NCBI GenBank assembly: GCA_921293015.1 | Contig: OV121094.1 | Location: 36,020,054-36,084,053, forward strand | Direction of reading: 5' to 3' | Length of the DNA stretch: 64,000 nucleotides | From: Phorcus lineatus | Taxonomy: Eukaryota; Mollusca; Gastropoda; Trochida; Trochidae | Shown: positions 24,032 through 35,826 of the stretch, one piece after another | Position numbering within the stretch: position 1 is the stretch's first letter | Layout of the letters: the number at the start of each line of letters is the position of its first letter | The notes under the pieces: model-generated | Seen by the model: only the letters and a program-made list of their open reading frames with translations | Told to the model about the DNA's origin: nothing | Database searches by the model: none | Made by a program: the position numbers and the translations under genes

Positions 24032-24180
24032 AGAAACCTTACAACACATTCTCGAGCGAAGAAATCTGGATTTTACAAAAGTGGATTGTTTCCTAGCAGA
24101 TTCCAACACCCCTCTACCCATAAACTGTGATACTTTCCTTCTAGCGGGCAGCACTCTACACATCAAGTCCTGTGATAAAA
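24032..24180 (+). CDS. PLEKHG5: PLEKHG5 exon 7, second half of Ras-binding-like domain
   Basis: Acceptor TTACTTCTTCCAG, donor GTGAGT, 149 nt, entering in phase 2 and leaving in phase 1. It encodes ETLQHILERRNLDFTKVDCF, then LADSNTPLPI, a Cys/Asp turn, FLLAGSTLHIK and SCDK. In vertebrate PLEKHG5 the corresponding part, from memory, includes a '...KVDIYLDQSNTPL' segment, so D-SNTPL is a conserved landmark. The exon completes the domain (about residues 400-478 of the spliced product). It is followed by the 24.5-kb intron 7. Confidence 0.92.
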
Positions 24181-24309
24181 GTGAGTACTTTTACATTGTG
24201 CGTTTTGACTTTCAATCAAGAATTTTGATGCCCTAACATTTCAAAGACTTGACATTTCATCTGCATGTACGATAGATGTTCGATAGCAATTAATTGGAAG
24301 GTTTTGATG

Positions 24310-24450
24310 TAATGCAGTATAGAACTCCCTTTTTGCAGTTGGACTTCTGAAGAGGTCCTTGGTTCAAATCTTGGTTTTGATAAAAACACAGAACTGTACC
24401 TATAGGTAGTTAGAGTTAGAAGAAGAGGTCCCTGGTTTACATCCAAACAG
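24310..24450 (+). mobile_element. Two tRNA-like 3' halves (SINE relics)
   Basis: GAAGAGGTCCTTGGTTCAAATC (near 24350; B-box GGTTCAAATC) and GAAGAGGTCCCTGGTTTACA (near 24423) repeat the same anticodon-stem/B-box pattern about 73 bp apart, like a dimeric tRNA head. The first resembles the head of the SINE at 2111. Confidence 0.45.
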
Positions 24451-24539
24451 GGTTGACAATATTATCTACAAATACAGAACTTTCTTTTGGTACACAGGAG
24501 GTATGATCCATGTTTTGAATCAAGACAGAGATGACAAGA

Positions 24540-26480
24540 AAGTCAGTTCACTAATATAGTAAAATCAGAGACACAATAATGCTATGACATCATTGAATAA
24601 GATCAACAGTGCATCAATTTAATTAAGTCAGTGAACTGGTAACGCTATGACATCATTGGATCATTGAGATCAGTGCACTGATATGATAATATAATGTTAA
24701 TAACAATCAAGTTATGATATCATTAGATAGGAAAATCAGTGTATAGATATAAAATTAGTGCAAATTAATGCTAAAACATCATTAAACAGGAAAATCTGTG
24801 CACTTATAAATAAAACCAGTGACATATTACTTAAGCCATCATTGAATAAAATCATCAGTGCTTTGATATATCAAACTTAGTGACAATGTTATGACCTCAT
24901 TTGATAGGAAAATCAACACACTGATATCATGAAATCAGTGACAGAGTAACAGACCAATGACATCATTGTAAATTAAAATCTACACATTAATATCATGAAA
25001 TCAGTAACAGAGAAATGACATCGTTGTAAAGTAAAATCAGCACATAATGACACATGAAATCAGTAACAGATAAACAACATCGTTGTAAAGTAAAATCAGC
25101 ACATTGACACATGAAATCAGTAACAGAGAAATGACATCATTGTAAAGTAAAATCAGCACATTGACACATGAAATCAGTAACAGAGAAAGGACATCGTTGT
25201 AAAGTAAAATCAGCACATTGACACATGAAATCAGTAACAGATAAATGACATCATTGTAAAGTAAAATCAACACATTGACACATGAAATCAGTAACAGATA
25301 AACAACATTGTTGTAAAGTAAAATCAGCACATTGATATCATGAAATCAGTGACAGAGAAATGACATTGCTGTTAAGTAAAATCAGCAAACTGATAATTTG
25401 AAATCAGTGACAGAGAAATGACATTGCTGTTAAGTAAAATCAGCACATTGATATCATGAAATCAGTGACAGAGAAATGACATTGCTGTTAAGTAAAATCA
25501 GCAAACTGATAATTTGAAATCAGTGACAGAGAAATGACATTGCTGTTAAGTAAAATCAGCAAACTGATAATTTGAAATCAGTGACAGAGAAATGACATTG
25601 CTGTTAAGTAAAATCAGCACATTGATATCATGAAATCAGTGACAGAGAAATGACATCATTGTAAAGTAAAATCAGCACATTGATATCATGAAATCAGTGA
25701 CAGAGAAATGACATTGCTGTTAAGTAAAATCAGCAAACTGATAATTTGAAATCAGTGACAGAGAAATGACATCATTGTAAAGTAAAATCAGCACATTGAT
25801 ATCATGAAATCAGTGACAGAGAAATGACATTGCTGTTAAGTAAAATCAGCAAACTGATAATTTGAAATCAGTGACAGAGAAATGACATCATTGTAAAGTA
25901 AAATCAGCACATTGATATCATGAAATCAGTGACAGAGAAATGACATTGCTGTTAAGTAAAATCAGCAAACTGATAATTTGAAATCAGTAACAGAGAAATG
26001 ACATCATTGTAAAGTAAAATCAGCACATTGATATCATGAAATCAGTGACAGAGAAATGACATCATTGTAAAGTAAAATCAGCACATTGATATCATGAAAT
26101 CAGTGACAGAGAAATGACATTGCTGTTAAGTAAAATCAGCAAACTGATAATTTGAAATCAGTGACAGAGAAATGACATCATTGTAAAGTAAAATCAGCAC
26201 ATTGATATCATGAAATCAGTGACAGAGAAATGACATTGCTGTTAAGTAAAATCAGCAAACTGATAATTTGAAATCAGTGACAGAGAAATGACATTGCTGT
26301 TAAGTAAAATCAGCAAACTGATAATTTGAAATCAGTGACAGAGAAATGACATTGCTGTTAAGTAAAATCAGCAAACTGATAATTTGAAATCAGTGACAGA
26401 GTACTGTTATGACATCATTGTATAGGAAGATCAATGCACTTGTATCATAAAATCAATAATAGAGTAATGCTATGACATAG
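24540..26480 (+). repeat. Minisatellite, 57/58-bp units, homogenised core with degenerate edges
   Basis: Roughly 30 units share AAATCAGTGACAGAGAAATG. From about 24970 to 25330 the units are 57 bp (ending ACATTGACACAT). From about 25331 to 26404 they are 58 bp and fall into two variants: A, CATTGCTGTTAAG with CAAACTGATAATTT; and B, CATCATTGTAAAG with CACATTGATATCAT. A and B often alternate as a 116-bp dimer, and hybrid A/B units occur. Outside the core, units decay and keep an extra GCTATGACATCATT segment on both sides. The pattern suggests expansion by unequal exchange. The 57-bp block makes a spurious 19-residue-periodic open frame on the minus strand. Confidence 0.92.
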
Positions 26481-27379
26481 GAATTCTGTATTGTTTTCCT
26501 GCCAGTAGTAAACTGAACTGCACAGTAAAATACACACATTCAGCACCATTGAGGCCGGGCCTTCTTTATGGTCATGAAGACTTGTGATATAATCATCCAT
26601 GAAAGTATTCACAAGACAGTGTGTAGTAACCCCACGCTGCTCTGTGAGAAGTTATTACTACTAATCTGATGAGGTGCAGTCAAGCAGTTAATGTTAAAGT
26701 AGCATGAATGAGGGACTCTGGTCTTGTCTACGTTGTAGATCTGCTGGAGCCTTTGTCCAAAATTTGGAATCTAGCTTGATACATATATTATTCTCAACTC
26801 TTGAAGCAAACCTGCATAAGTAAAAAACCCTGATATGTAGTGACTTTTTTTCAGTTCAATCATTCCTTTTGCAACAGAATTGATTTTGTATCTTATTTAA
26901 TCAACATGCGAAACTGTTGAGGTAAAATGAAAAAATGTAAAATGCCATTCACATAGGAATTTTCACCTTGAGTTTCAAATATATGTATATTGATTTACAA
27001 GTATTTTTAAGCAAAATTCTTCTCATTAACGCTTTATTTTCTCTATCATTTATGATTATTCTTGACACAGAACATTTACTTGTTATTCTAGCTATAACAA
27101 TTATCATTGTTTTTGTCAAACTAAACAGTTTATAAATATCCTAAATTAAATGTAAATACCTTTAATATTTGTCATACATTGTGATGTAAGAAGAAAAACC
27201 TTTTGATCATAAGTAACTCGTTCGATACTTTTTCCTGAAACTTTTTATAATCCATTACAGAAATGTAAATTGTCATAATTAAGTCAAGTGTAATGTCAAG
27301 AGCATTCTTGTGGCTTGATTGATTTGCGGTAAGTGATCGTAAATGTACCAAGCATTGGCCTATGGACTGTGACATGTTC

Positions 27380-28200
27380 ATTTCACGTAAATGTACTTTG
27401 CGCGATCAATGCATCAAGATCAACGTCATACAGCACCGTGTCGTCAATATCAATAATGATGTTTCGGGTTTAACCTTATCAATATTGATACTAATTTCAA
27501 AGGGCTTCTCTATCTGAGGTGCGTGGCGCTTAGCGTTGATGAAATGCAAGTAATTAATAGTAGATGACCATAATTAAAGCAGGGTGTTTGCTTGACCAGG
27601 ACTAATTAAGGCACTGGACAGGCGATGAAGATTGACCGTTGAACTTGTAGATTTGGCCGTGTGATTGAAATGGATCGTATAATCCCTCCTCTATAATCAA
27701 GCTTTATTGTAAGGCACTGAAGCAGATAGATGGATTTTCCACTCCACGTTGCAGCCACGGTATCAGACCAAGATAGCAAGATCCTCCCAGCTCTGAGAGC
27801 TCTCGCAGGAATCAATACACAGCGCCTATTGACTTTCTGTCGTAAATTCTCCGGCAGAGATCGCGTATTGCAAGCAGAGAATTCCTCAAGTTGGTGCCGC
27901 AGTGTAAATGTCCGTCAGCACTCGTAGTAAAACTAAATGCTTTCCTTTCATAAATGGGATTTGCGGATCGAACGAGAGCAATTGGATTTTAATCGTAACA
28001 CTAACCGATTGGACTAGATTCAGAGACGGGTCGTCATTTCTCGTCAAGTGGAACAAGCAAGAGTAGGGGATGAAGGAATCTGATTGGATTACAATGCATT
28101 TGAGGGAAGCCTTGGAGAAATGTTATCACTTTGGACTTATATGTCTCCAACCAGATTGGTCGATTTGAACTGTCTTCTGAATGAAAGGTCTACTGTTGTC
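27380..28200. promoter_or_regulatory. High-complexity, GC-richer pocket in intron 7 (possible enhancer or alternative exon)
   Basis: This stretch contrasts with its AT-rich setting. It has CpG-containing words (CTTTGCGCGATCAATG, GCAGAGATCGCGTATTG) and several TAATTA-type homeodomain sites (near 27551 and 27602). A 65-codon frame on the + strand (27730-27927) and an opposite frame have no family resemblance and no supporting splice sites. A conserved regulatory element is the likeliest reading, unproven. Confidence 0.35.
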
Positions 28201-29667
28201 GTTAGCCTCTTTTCCTACATTCATACATTTGCACTTTTGATTCAACATGGTGTGTTCATGTTATGGATAAAAATATACAAGTTTAATTTTTATGGATTGG
28301 TGATGTAATTACAAAGATAAGCAATGGCCCGTGATTGGGATACGTAGTCAGCGAGATAATGGAAGACTGGAGTAGGTATGCCCCCTTTATTGTGGATATC
28401 TTTGCTGAAGAGTTCCAGAGAGAAGGTACATAATTACTGTTGTCATTGTATTTTGTTGTGTCCTCTTTAAAACGTTGCCGCTGTTAGTGGATAAGATTTC
28501 ATGTCTTTCAAGATGATATTCTACTAAGCTTTTATGTGAGCAATCGTCCATCAAACTATGAAACTTGTGTAGATCATGTTTCGTTGTGTGACTTGTGAAT
28601 AACATGCCTGAATACGCAGAATCTATCTACCAATTTTGTTTGTTCAGCAGATATCTTTTCATGAGTATGAATTACTAATTATCTTTTTTCTCGCTTATAT
28701 TTATAACTAAAACATCAGAATTCATCAAAAGCAAAATGAGCCATACATTGTATTATATCATGATTTTGCAGCTCAGCTTAAAAATATTTGTTCTCACATT
28801 TCTAAATGCCTTCAATTCAATTACTCCAAGCTATTTACTGTTTAGTGTTTCCTCAAAAAATAGTTACACAATCTATTATTCATCATCATTAACTTTTGTA
28901 ACATTCTTATACGGTAAAAAATAATTAAGAAAAACAATTTGGTTCTCTTTAGTTCTGTATATAGTCATATCGCTGACAAATGCTAAGGCCATTGTAAATT
29001 TATGCTAAATTTTAACATGACTTCGTTGTATTCTTGATTCTGATTGGTTAATTTAAAAAGTACCCTATGTGAATGACAATGAACACCCGCAAATTAGCTA
29101 TGGCAAATCACCACGAATTTATACAGCATGTTCACTAGATCCAGCCCAACTCAAGATTTAATTTTCCAGTTCCTTTAAAAATTTGTTCAGTACTCCAATT
29201 TGCCAGTTGTTATGTCATTTTTTAGATTGTGTCTAAAATATTTTCGGCTTGCTTACTTAGTCAAAGTTTTCCGCTTTGCTTCATGCGGCCGCCTTCTTTC
29301 GAATGCCGTTCCTATGGTATGACGTCACAAGGGCCAACCGTTTTGACATCACAATGTTTGCGATGCTGTCACAATGGTCTTGGGCTAGTTTTAAACTTTT
29401 GTTCTTGGGGTTTTCGATATTTTCTGTGAGCTGTAATTGTTGATTTCGGTCTCATATTAAACAAGTATGTTGTAAGATCTCACTGTTTCGAATGCCACTA
29501 TTTGGTATCACCAGTATCATCTTTGCAATGTTAATTATGCTAGGAATTCACATTTGGTTAGACCGTAACACACCTCTTACAGAAATAGAACAGTCGCCCT
29601 GTCCTTTCCACACAAAAACAGAGTTCGCTCTTAAATTTCTAGTAACAAACGGTCATGATACAATAAT

Positions 29668-29828
29668 GATAAATAGTTGAGTTTGTAAAATTTCCGGAAT
29701 TCATTGTTATCCAACGCCTGCAAATATAAGTGTATAAAACATCTGGCTATCGCCGTTGGTTTTAAACTATATTTGCGGGTATTGAATTACAATGAATCCC
29801 GGAAATTTTGCAAACGCAACTATTTATC
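29668..29828. mobile_element. 161-bp near-perfect hairpin (foldback/MITE-like)
   Basis: The left arm GATAAATAGTTGAGTTTGTA, continuing AAATTTCCGGAATTCATTGT and CCTGCAAATATAAGT, pairs with the right arm, whose reverse complement reads GATAAATAGTTGCGTTTGCA, AAATTTCCGGGATTCATTGT and CCCGCAAATATAGTT. The arms are about 62 bp and the loop about 35 bp. It may be one end of a larger element, since a similar 'ACCCGCAAATTAGC' word occurs at 29087. No target duplication was identified. Confidence 0.75.
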
Positions 29829-30894
29829 TTCTAAGTAAATATATATCTTAAAAGCCAAAAATATCAATTGTCTTTAGCGGGTGGATTGTTATCTGTCCAA
29901 TTCATAATCTATATACCATATTTACAATTGATTTCCCCACAAGTAAGTCAAAGCCTGGTTGGTATTATTGAGCGGTATATCTTAGGCATCACAATCAATT
30001 AAAAGTGTTCTCAAAATGAACGAGAGCTGTATTTAGAGAGCTAAAAGAAGAAATTATTTATTAGTCTGGTCCTGAGATAAGCCACAGGGGACATTCATAT
30101 TTTAGAATGTTCTTTTCACAATTAAGATATAATGCATGTCATATAAATTGTATGTGCAAAAAAGCACAAATAAGTCTACTTTAGCAACAATTTTTTCTGT
30201 GTGATATCTAGACGTCATCTATGATGAAGAAATTGGCATGTCTTGTAAAAAAATTGGTGGTTTAATTTTCGTTTTTAAGAAATGATAAACTGTATTTTAT
30301 TTTTTCAAACAATGGCTTTATCTGTTATGTCAATAAATGAACTTATCATCCTGTGTTTTCCAAAAGGCCTCAAGTTGGATATCAGACAGTTTAAGGGAAG
30401 TGCAAACAAATCTTGATATCGAAACACAATGTTAAAATCTTAAAGGAAACCAGGCCCTTTGATAATTGTGTGTGACGTCACAGAGTTTGATCAACTTGTT
30501 TATTGTCCATAGGATGAAAATAAATACAAGTACATCTTTTAAAAATTGACTAGCTATGAGCGTATAACTTATCGTTTTTGCAGCTGGAAAATGTGTAAGA
30601 TTGGTGACACCTTGCCTGCTTGAGACATTTTAACTCAATACCTACTAAAGAAAAAAATTATCAGTTATGTCTCTTGTTATCTCTGGTCAATTCGGAATGA
30701 ATCATTACTTTTGATTTCAAATTAAAATTTGTAGATTCACTAACTTGAATTTGGTTTTTGACACTTCGTTATGCTGCATGTTAAGGGTTAATGTGATAAT
30801 TAGTAGTGTTTTTTCTCAGTAAATATGCATGTTTCATGTCATTTTTATTGGAAAAGCTATGACCTTATCTTTCAAATAAGGTCGAAGGTAAGTA

Positions 30895-30975
30895 ATGTTA
30901 ATTATCAAAGATGCTCAAATCCAAGAAATGGTAATTATCAAAGATGATCGATTCCAAGAAATGGTAATTATCGAA
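30895..30975 (+). repeat. Short tandem repeat, about 33-bp unit, 2.3 copies
   Basis: GTTAATTATCAAAGATGCTC and GGTAATTATCAAAGATGATC, each followed by an A/GATTCCAAGAAATG-type segment, then a partial third copy (GGTAATTATCGAAGC). Confidence 0.7.
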
Positions 30976-31319
30976 GCTATCATTATACTTGCACTATTTG
31001 CCCCTCTAACTCCTGCATTCTTGGCCCTACAAAGGTTGAAAGTATGGATCAAACCATCATTGTCTTTAGTTTTACTTTATTTTGGAATAGTACGTAGTCG
31101 AAAAGGATTTATTTGAGATTCTCAATTGATTTGTGATTTATTGTATATCAAAAGGCAGAATCAGAGAATGTCAAAGAACAATTGATGTACAGAATGAAGA
31201 TATAAGACGAGATAGGAGGACTTCACAAACTTCTGGGTCAGCATCAAACATTTTGATTTGAATATGCCACTATCCATAAGTGGATACCAGAATTTTCAAA
31301 GGGGCTTCACATGGCCATA

Positions 31320-31595
31320 TAGGATTCATCTCATGTGGTGGCATGTGGTCCTTTGCATAGCTCAGTTGACGGCTATCAGTGCAGTTCAGCAATGTCAGGT
31401 GCAGCATGCAGGATGGATGGGTTAACTGTGTCAAAGCTTGAGAGTTTGAAGGGTTATTCCCTGCCCCACACTGAGACATGACTTGTGGTGTCTATAAAGG
31501 CAAGAGACTTAGTTCAAACTGTGCCTCTGTTCACCCAGTGGGATATTGGTACCTAGTAAAGCAGTGTATTGGTGGTGACCTAGCGATGAGTATGT
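31320..31595 (+). mobile_element. Degraded tRNA-derived SINE
   Basis: CATAGCTCAGTTGACGGC is A-box-like; the 3' portion GTGCCTCTGTTCACCCAGTG followed by GGTACCTAGTAAAGCAG is typical of molluscan and other metazoan SINE bodies ('TTCACCCAG...TGGGTACCTGG'). Decayed, with approximate borders. Confidence 0.55.
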
Positions 31596-33390
31596 CAACT
31601 TTAGTTATAATGCAATAAACTGCATTCATAACATGATTATTTGTAGCTAATCAAATGTTCTTTACAACATCAAGTATTGACATCACATTGCCATGATATC
31701 ATAAACATGATGTCACAAAGCTATGATGTTAATCATCTCATTTGTAACCTGATTGTAGGGATGTGTTCCAAAGTTTTAAAATGAACTGAAAAATTAATTT
31801 TAATGATAAACAGAATTGCTCCTTTGTATTTTCTAATATCAAACATCTCAATAATCATTGGAAACAGTTTAAAAAATTTTCAGCAGGCCAGTATTATTTT
31901 TAACATTTATGAACTTGTGATGATATCTTTGATAGAGAGGACACTTGGGTGAAATTCTAAACATACTCTCTAAAGGTCAATTGTCATTATGACCTTTACT
32001 TGACCGGTGTACATAGCATCTGAGACTAATGACATGTATTGCATGTTGTTGATCCTTATATCCTCCAGATAACTGGATGTTGCTTCCTTGTTTATTGTGC
32101 ATTGTAATTATCGTAATAGGATGTCAGCAAGGATCGGGTCTTTGTCAATATGTCGCTGATTGTTGGGGCAACAGAATATGCCTTCTCCCATTAACCTTTC
32201 TTATCAGTTCAATTTGAATATTTATTGACTTAATTTTATACGACATTTTTTAAATGAACTCTTTTAGAGGCATTCTAGAAGTTGTAGTAGTAATGAAGTA
32301 CACGATTTTATGGATATTCAAAACGGTAGAAAACGGTATAAGGAGCTATACCAAAACGTTGCAAATCTGTTAATAAAGAAGTTGAATATCCATCAAATTG
32401 TGTATTTCATTATTTTTAAAATGGTAAAAATTTTCCTCCATGTGGACAGCACACATGACAAGTATGAAAAACAATGAAAATTTACAAATCTCTTCATCAT
32501 GAAAAGGAATGTGGCAATTTATGTCCATAACAATGGATCAAGATCTTAAATGTCATAATATTCTTTATCCTCTTAAAAAACTTAAGATGTTTTCTGGATC
32601 AAGAAGCCCTCTGTCAACCATTTGAGGAAATATCAAATATTGATAATTGCTCTTATTGACTTAAAGGTCAAAACTGGTGATAGCAGTTAAATATTAATTA
32701 GCTTAGATTAATTGTCCTGGGGTTAAACTGAATGGCTCAAAAAGTTGCAAAGTATAATTAAGATATAAATGTGTATAAAATTTGTAAAGTAAAGGTATAT
32801 GTGTTAAATTAACAAGAGGGAATCGCAAATTCAATTTGACTGTCATTTAATTTGAAATATTTTAAAAGCATCTTATTTGATAAGCAACCTGGCAAATTGC
32901 TTGGCTATCAAATATAGAATAAGTTTGGTCAGTGAGAATGACATTTAAATCAGCTTGCTGCTGGAGCAAAAATATGCAGGAAGCGAATAAGTTAACTTAA
33001 TATTTAGACATTGAAACAATTGAAAATATGTGATTTCAAGAAATAGTGTTTAGGAAAGGAAAGCTTCCATAATGTTACTTGGGTAATTATATAATTGTTA
33101 CAAATATGTATTAATAACCTTAGTAAAAACCTGAAGCAATCCCACTGGCTTGTGTTAAGCCTATATATCAAACAATTGTTTGAGTTCACAACATTTCTTT
33201 CTTTCGATAATGCATTTATATTCATGAATAGAAAATAACACAAAGGCAGTTCTGTAGTGTTTTGTTCAGGTAGGTTCAACAAGGTAAAAACATGCAATTT
33301 ACACACCTGCCAAGAAATATATTCTTCATGTGTAAGTGTGGTTTAGAATCCACCTCAGTTGAAGGTGCCTGATGCAATTATGCAGTTTAC

Positions 33391-33556
33391 AGGTAAGTTT
33401 ATTCTTAAAGGTAACATTATAATTACAGGTAACATTTATTCATATTTGTAAAATTCATTCATACAGGTAACATTTATTCTTATTGGTAACACTTATTCTT
33501 ATCGACATTTGTTCTCTTGGGTAACATTTATTCTTACAGGTAACATTTATTATTTG
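33391..33556 (+). repeat. Degenerate minisatellite, about 19-21-bp unit
   Basis: Repeated GGTAACATTTATTCTTACA with variants (GGTAACACTTATTCTTATC, GGGTAACATTTATTCTTAC), interrupted once. Confidence 0.8.
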
Positions 33557-33666
33557 ATTAAAAAAGCATTTATTTTATGGCGGATTCAAAATTGTGACTT
33601 AACACATATATTTCAAGTGTAATTTGAAAATTCCATAGGGATATCAGGTTAAATAACCAATTTACA

Positions 33667-33943
33667 GGTCCGTGGTTCGAATGCCGCCAGGGGCTCGGCA
33701 ACTTTGTCTGCAGTAGAGAACTGTTCTACACGCAGTCAGGTTTGGGTGCAATACTACACTCAAATTCAGTGCAGTACCACCCATGGTTCGCTAGTTCCAG
33801 CCGATGCTCGCAGGTTTCACCGCAATGCATATAGCCACAATAGTGTTGCGGGCCTTCTCCCTGCAATAATACTAGCAGCCGTGATATAAGTGAAATAATC
33901 TTGAAAGCGGTGTTAAACACCAACTCACCTCACCTCACCTCAC
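33667..33943 (+). mobile_element. SINE family A, best-preserved body and tail
   Basis: It starts inside the tRNA head at the B-box (GGTCCGTGGTTCGAATGCC), runs through CAGTAGAGAACTGTTCTACA, GGTTTGGGTGCAATACTACA, GCTAGTTCCAGCCGATGCTC and CTGCAATAATACTAGCAGCC, and ends GCGGTGTTAAACACCAACTC plus (ACCTC)n. The low decay suggests a recent insertion. Two open frames across it are artefacts. Confidence 0.88.
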
Positions 33944-35392
33944 AACTTTTTACACTTAAAAAAGACACTAGAATGAATATATTATGCATAAGATATAAAA
34001 ATATTAACAAGAAAAGAAAACATGGTCTAAAACAAGTTTAGGTTTAAAAGGATTGTATATGAATGTTTATTTCTCAAAGCGTTTAAGTCGATCGATCTCC
34101 ATCGAAAACATAATATGTCGATTAAGTACCCTTAACTGATACAAAATCCTAAATTTATCTGTTTCAAAATATGTAAGAATTTTTTTTACATTTGATATGA
34201 TAGAATATCGAAGTAAAATATCTGCATGAAAATATGTAAGATATCTTTTTCAAATCATCAAATATATTTCAATATGAGCCTAATCAACCGAGGACAAAAA
34301 AGCAGATTAGATTAGATTAGAGCAGGCTAGATTAGGAAGTCTAGATGTAAAACAGAAAGTGAACAAGCAATTAAACTATATTTATGAAATATCGGATGGA
34401 TGTTTAACTTTTTTAATCTTCAGAATCCCTTTACCTCAAATAAGACTATTTGGTAGGACAGAGACTATCAATGCCAAAAAGTAGCCTTTAATTGCCAAAT
34501 TTAATATATATCTGAGGAGAAATCAAGCTTTCCCTGACTGAAATTCAATATAAGCTGTTAAGGGATTATGGTCTTGTATTGAATTATCTTGGTAAAGACA
34601 CAACAAATAAATTATCTTATCGAATATATTTCAACAATTGTATACTTTTGGATGTCTTTAATATTATGAAAAAATGTTAGGAGGATAGGTTGTTGAAGTT
34701 TATTAATATTTCAACTACTTTTCAAGATTAAGAATTAATTCACAAAAATATTACAAAAATTAATTTGATTTTTAACATGTAGATCATTGATGTTCTCTGT
34801 CACAACCAAAATTTTAACATTTATTTTATGCATCCAATATAATTTCACACCATATCAAGTGAAATTTGAACAGCCTATAAAGATGGTTTATTCTTAGACT
34901 GCCTATAAAGCTCGTGAGGTAGATATTCCAAGGTTCATTAATTTTTCATCTATACAGGATGCAAAAATCACATTTGGCTATATCAGTACAGAACATGAAA
35001 AGGTCAGAGAAAATGATTTAATATTCATAATGCAGTTCTAAGGCAAAACTGAATATGATGTGTTCATTTATTGATAAAAGATCTAAAAACGTTCAAATTT
35101 GTCTTTCCAGAATTTGAGGGGAAGATCAATATAGGGATCCCACTTTAAAAGTCATTGTTTATAATTGGTATCTAAAGTAAGGTTAAAGATACATGATTTA
35201 AAAGTTTGATAATTTTTTATTCAATGGAAATATAATTGGTTTCAACAAAAAAAACCTTAAAGTAAGCGCTATCTTGTTTCTATGTTGTAACAGAGATATC
35301 AAGCCATTTTAGAAACAGAAAAATATTTTACAGGCAACGTTTTCATTCTTGATGCACACAATTTTTTTTATATAATTAATACTTTTATATTG

Positions 35393-35826
35393 TGAATTAT
35401 CTCAGTCTGATTAAAATCGACCGTGTTCCGAGGAATAAAAGTTTCAAAATATTGACTCTACCGAGATTCAAACTCTTTCCTCTCCACAACGTTCTTACGT
35501 AACCTCTCGCTAACCAATCATAATGCGTGCGGCAAAAGCATTCGGGATCAGTATAGCTAGGGGCAAGTAACTCCTATTTACCATTCCTTAACCTTGATCG
35601 CCGCTATCCTTATTTTAAACGTGATGATGCGATTGGTTCGCTAATGACTAGGTTTTGTCTGTGCTAAACTGGTGTCACCACGTGCGAGCAGTGAGCATGC
35701 TTTCAGACCATTGTGGAGAGGAAAGCTCCCTGATAGAGTCTCTTCGAATCCTGATAGAGTCATTTTAAAAAAAAAAAACTTTATTCCTCGGAACACGGTT
35801 GATTTTAATCCGACTGTGAATTATCT
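35393..35826. repeat. 10-bp target site duplication around the inverted-repeat transposon
   Basis: TGAATTATCT at 35393-35402 and again at 35817-35826, directly abutting CAGTC... and ...GACTG. Confidence 0.85.
35403..35816. mobile_element. 414-bp non-autonomous DNA transposon with long terminal inverted repeats
   Basis: The left end CAGTCTGATTAAAATCGACC, continuing GTGTTCCGAGGAATAAAAGTT, matches the reverse complement of the right end (CAGTCGGATTAAAATCAACC, GTGTTCCGAGGAATAAAGTT) with few differences. The similarity continues inward through GACTCTA and TTTCCTCTCCACAA for about 100 bp. On the right arm a CTGATAGAGTC segment is duplicated and there is a 12-A run. An inner pair around GCTAACCAATCA / its complement near 35635 suggests further dyad symmetry. 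No ORF of transposase size. The 10-bp duplication and long arms are compatible with a Mutator-like (MULE) MITE; superfamily is inference. Confidence 0.85.

Noticed and set aside
25037-25330. 97-residue minus-strand open frame with a 19-residue repeat (Leu/Ile/Val rich)
   Set aside because: It is produced by the 57-bp minisatellite units (57 = 3 x 19), not by a gene; the frame breaks as soon as the units become 58 bp.
24981-26404. CRISPR-like array
   Set aside because: Units are contiguous 57/58-bp tandem repeats without unique spacers, inside a eukaryotic intron.
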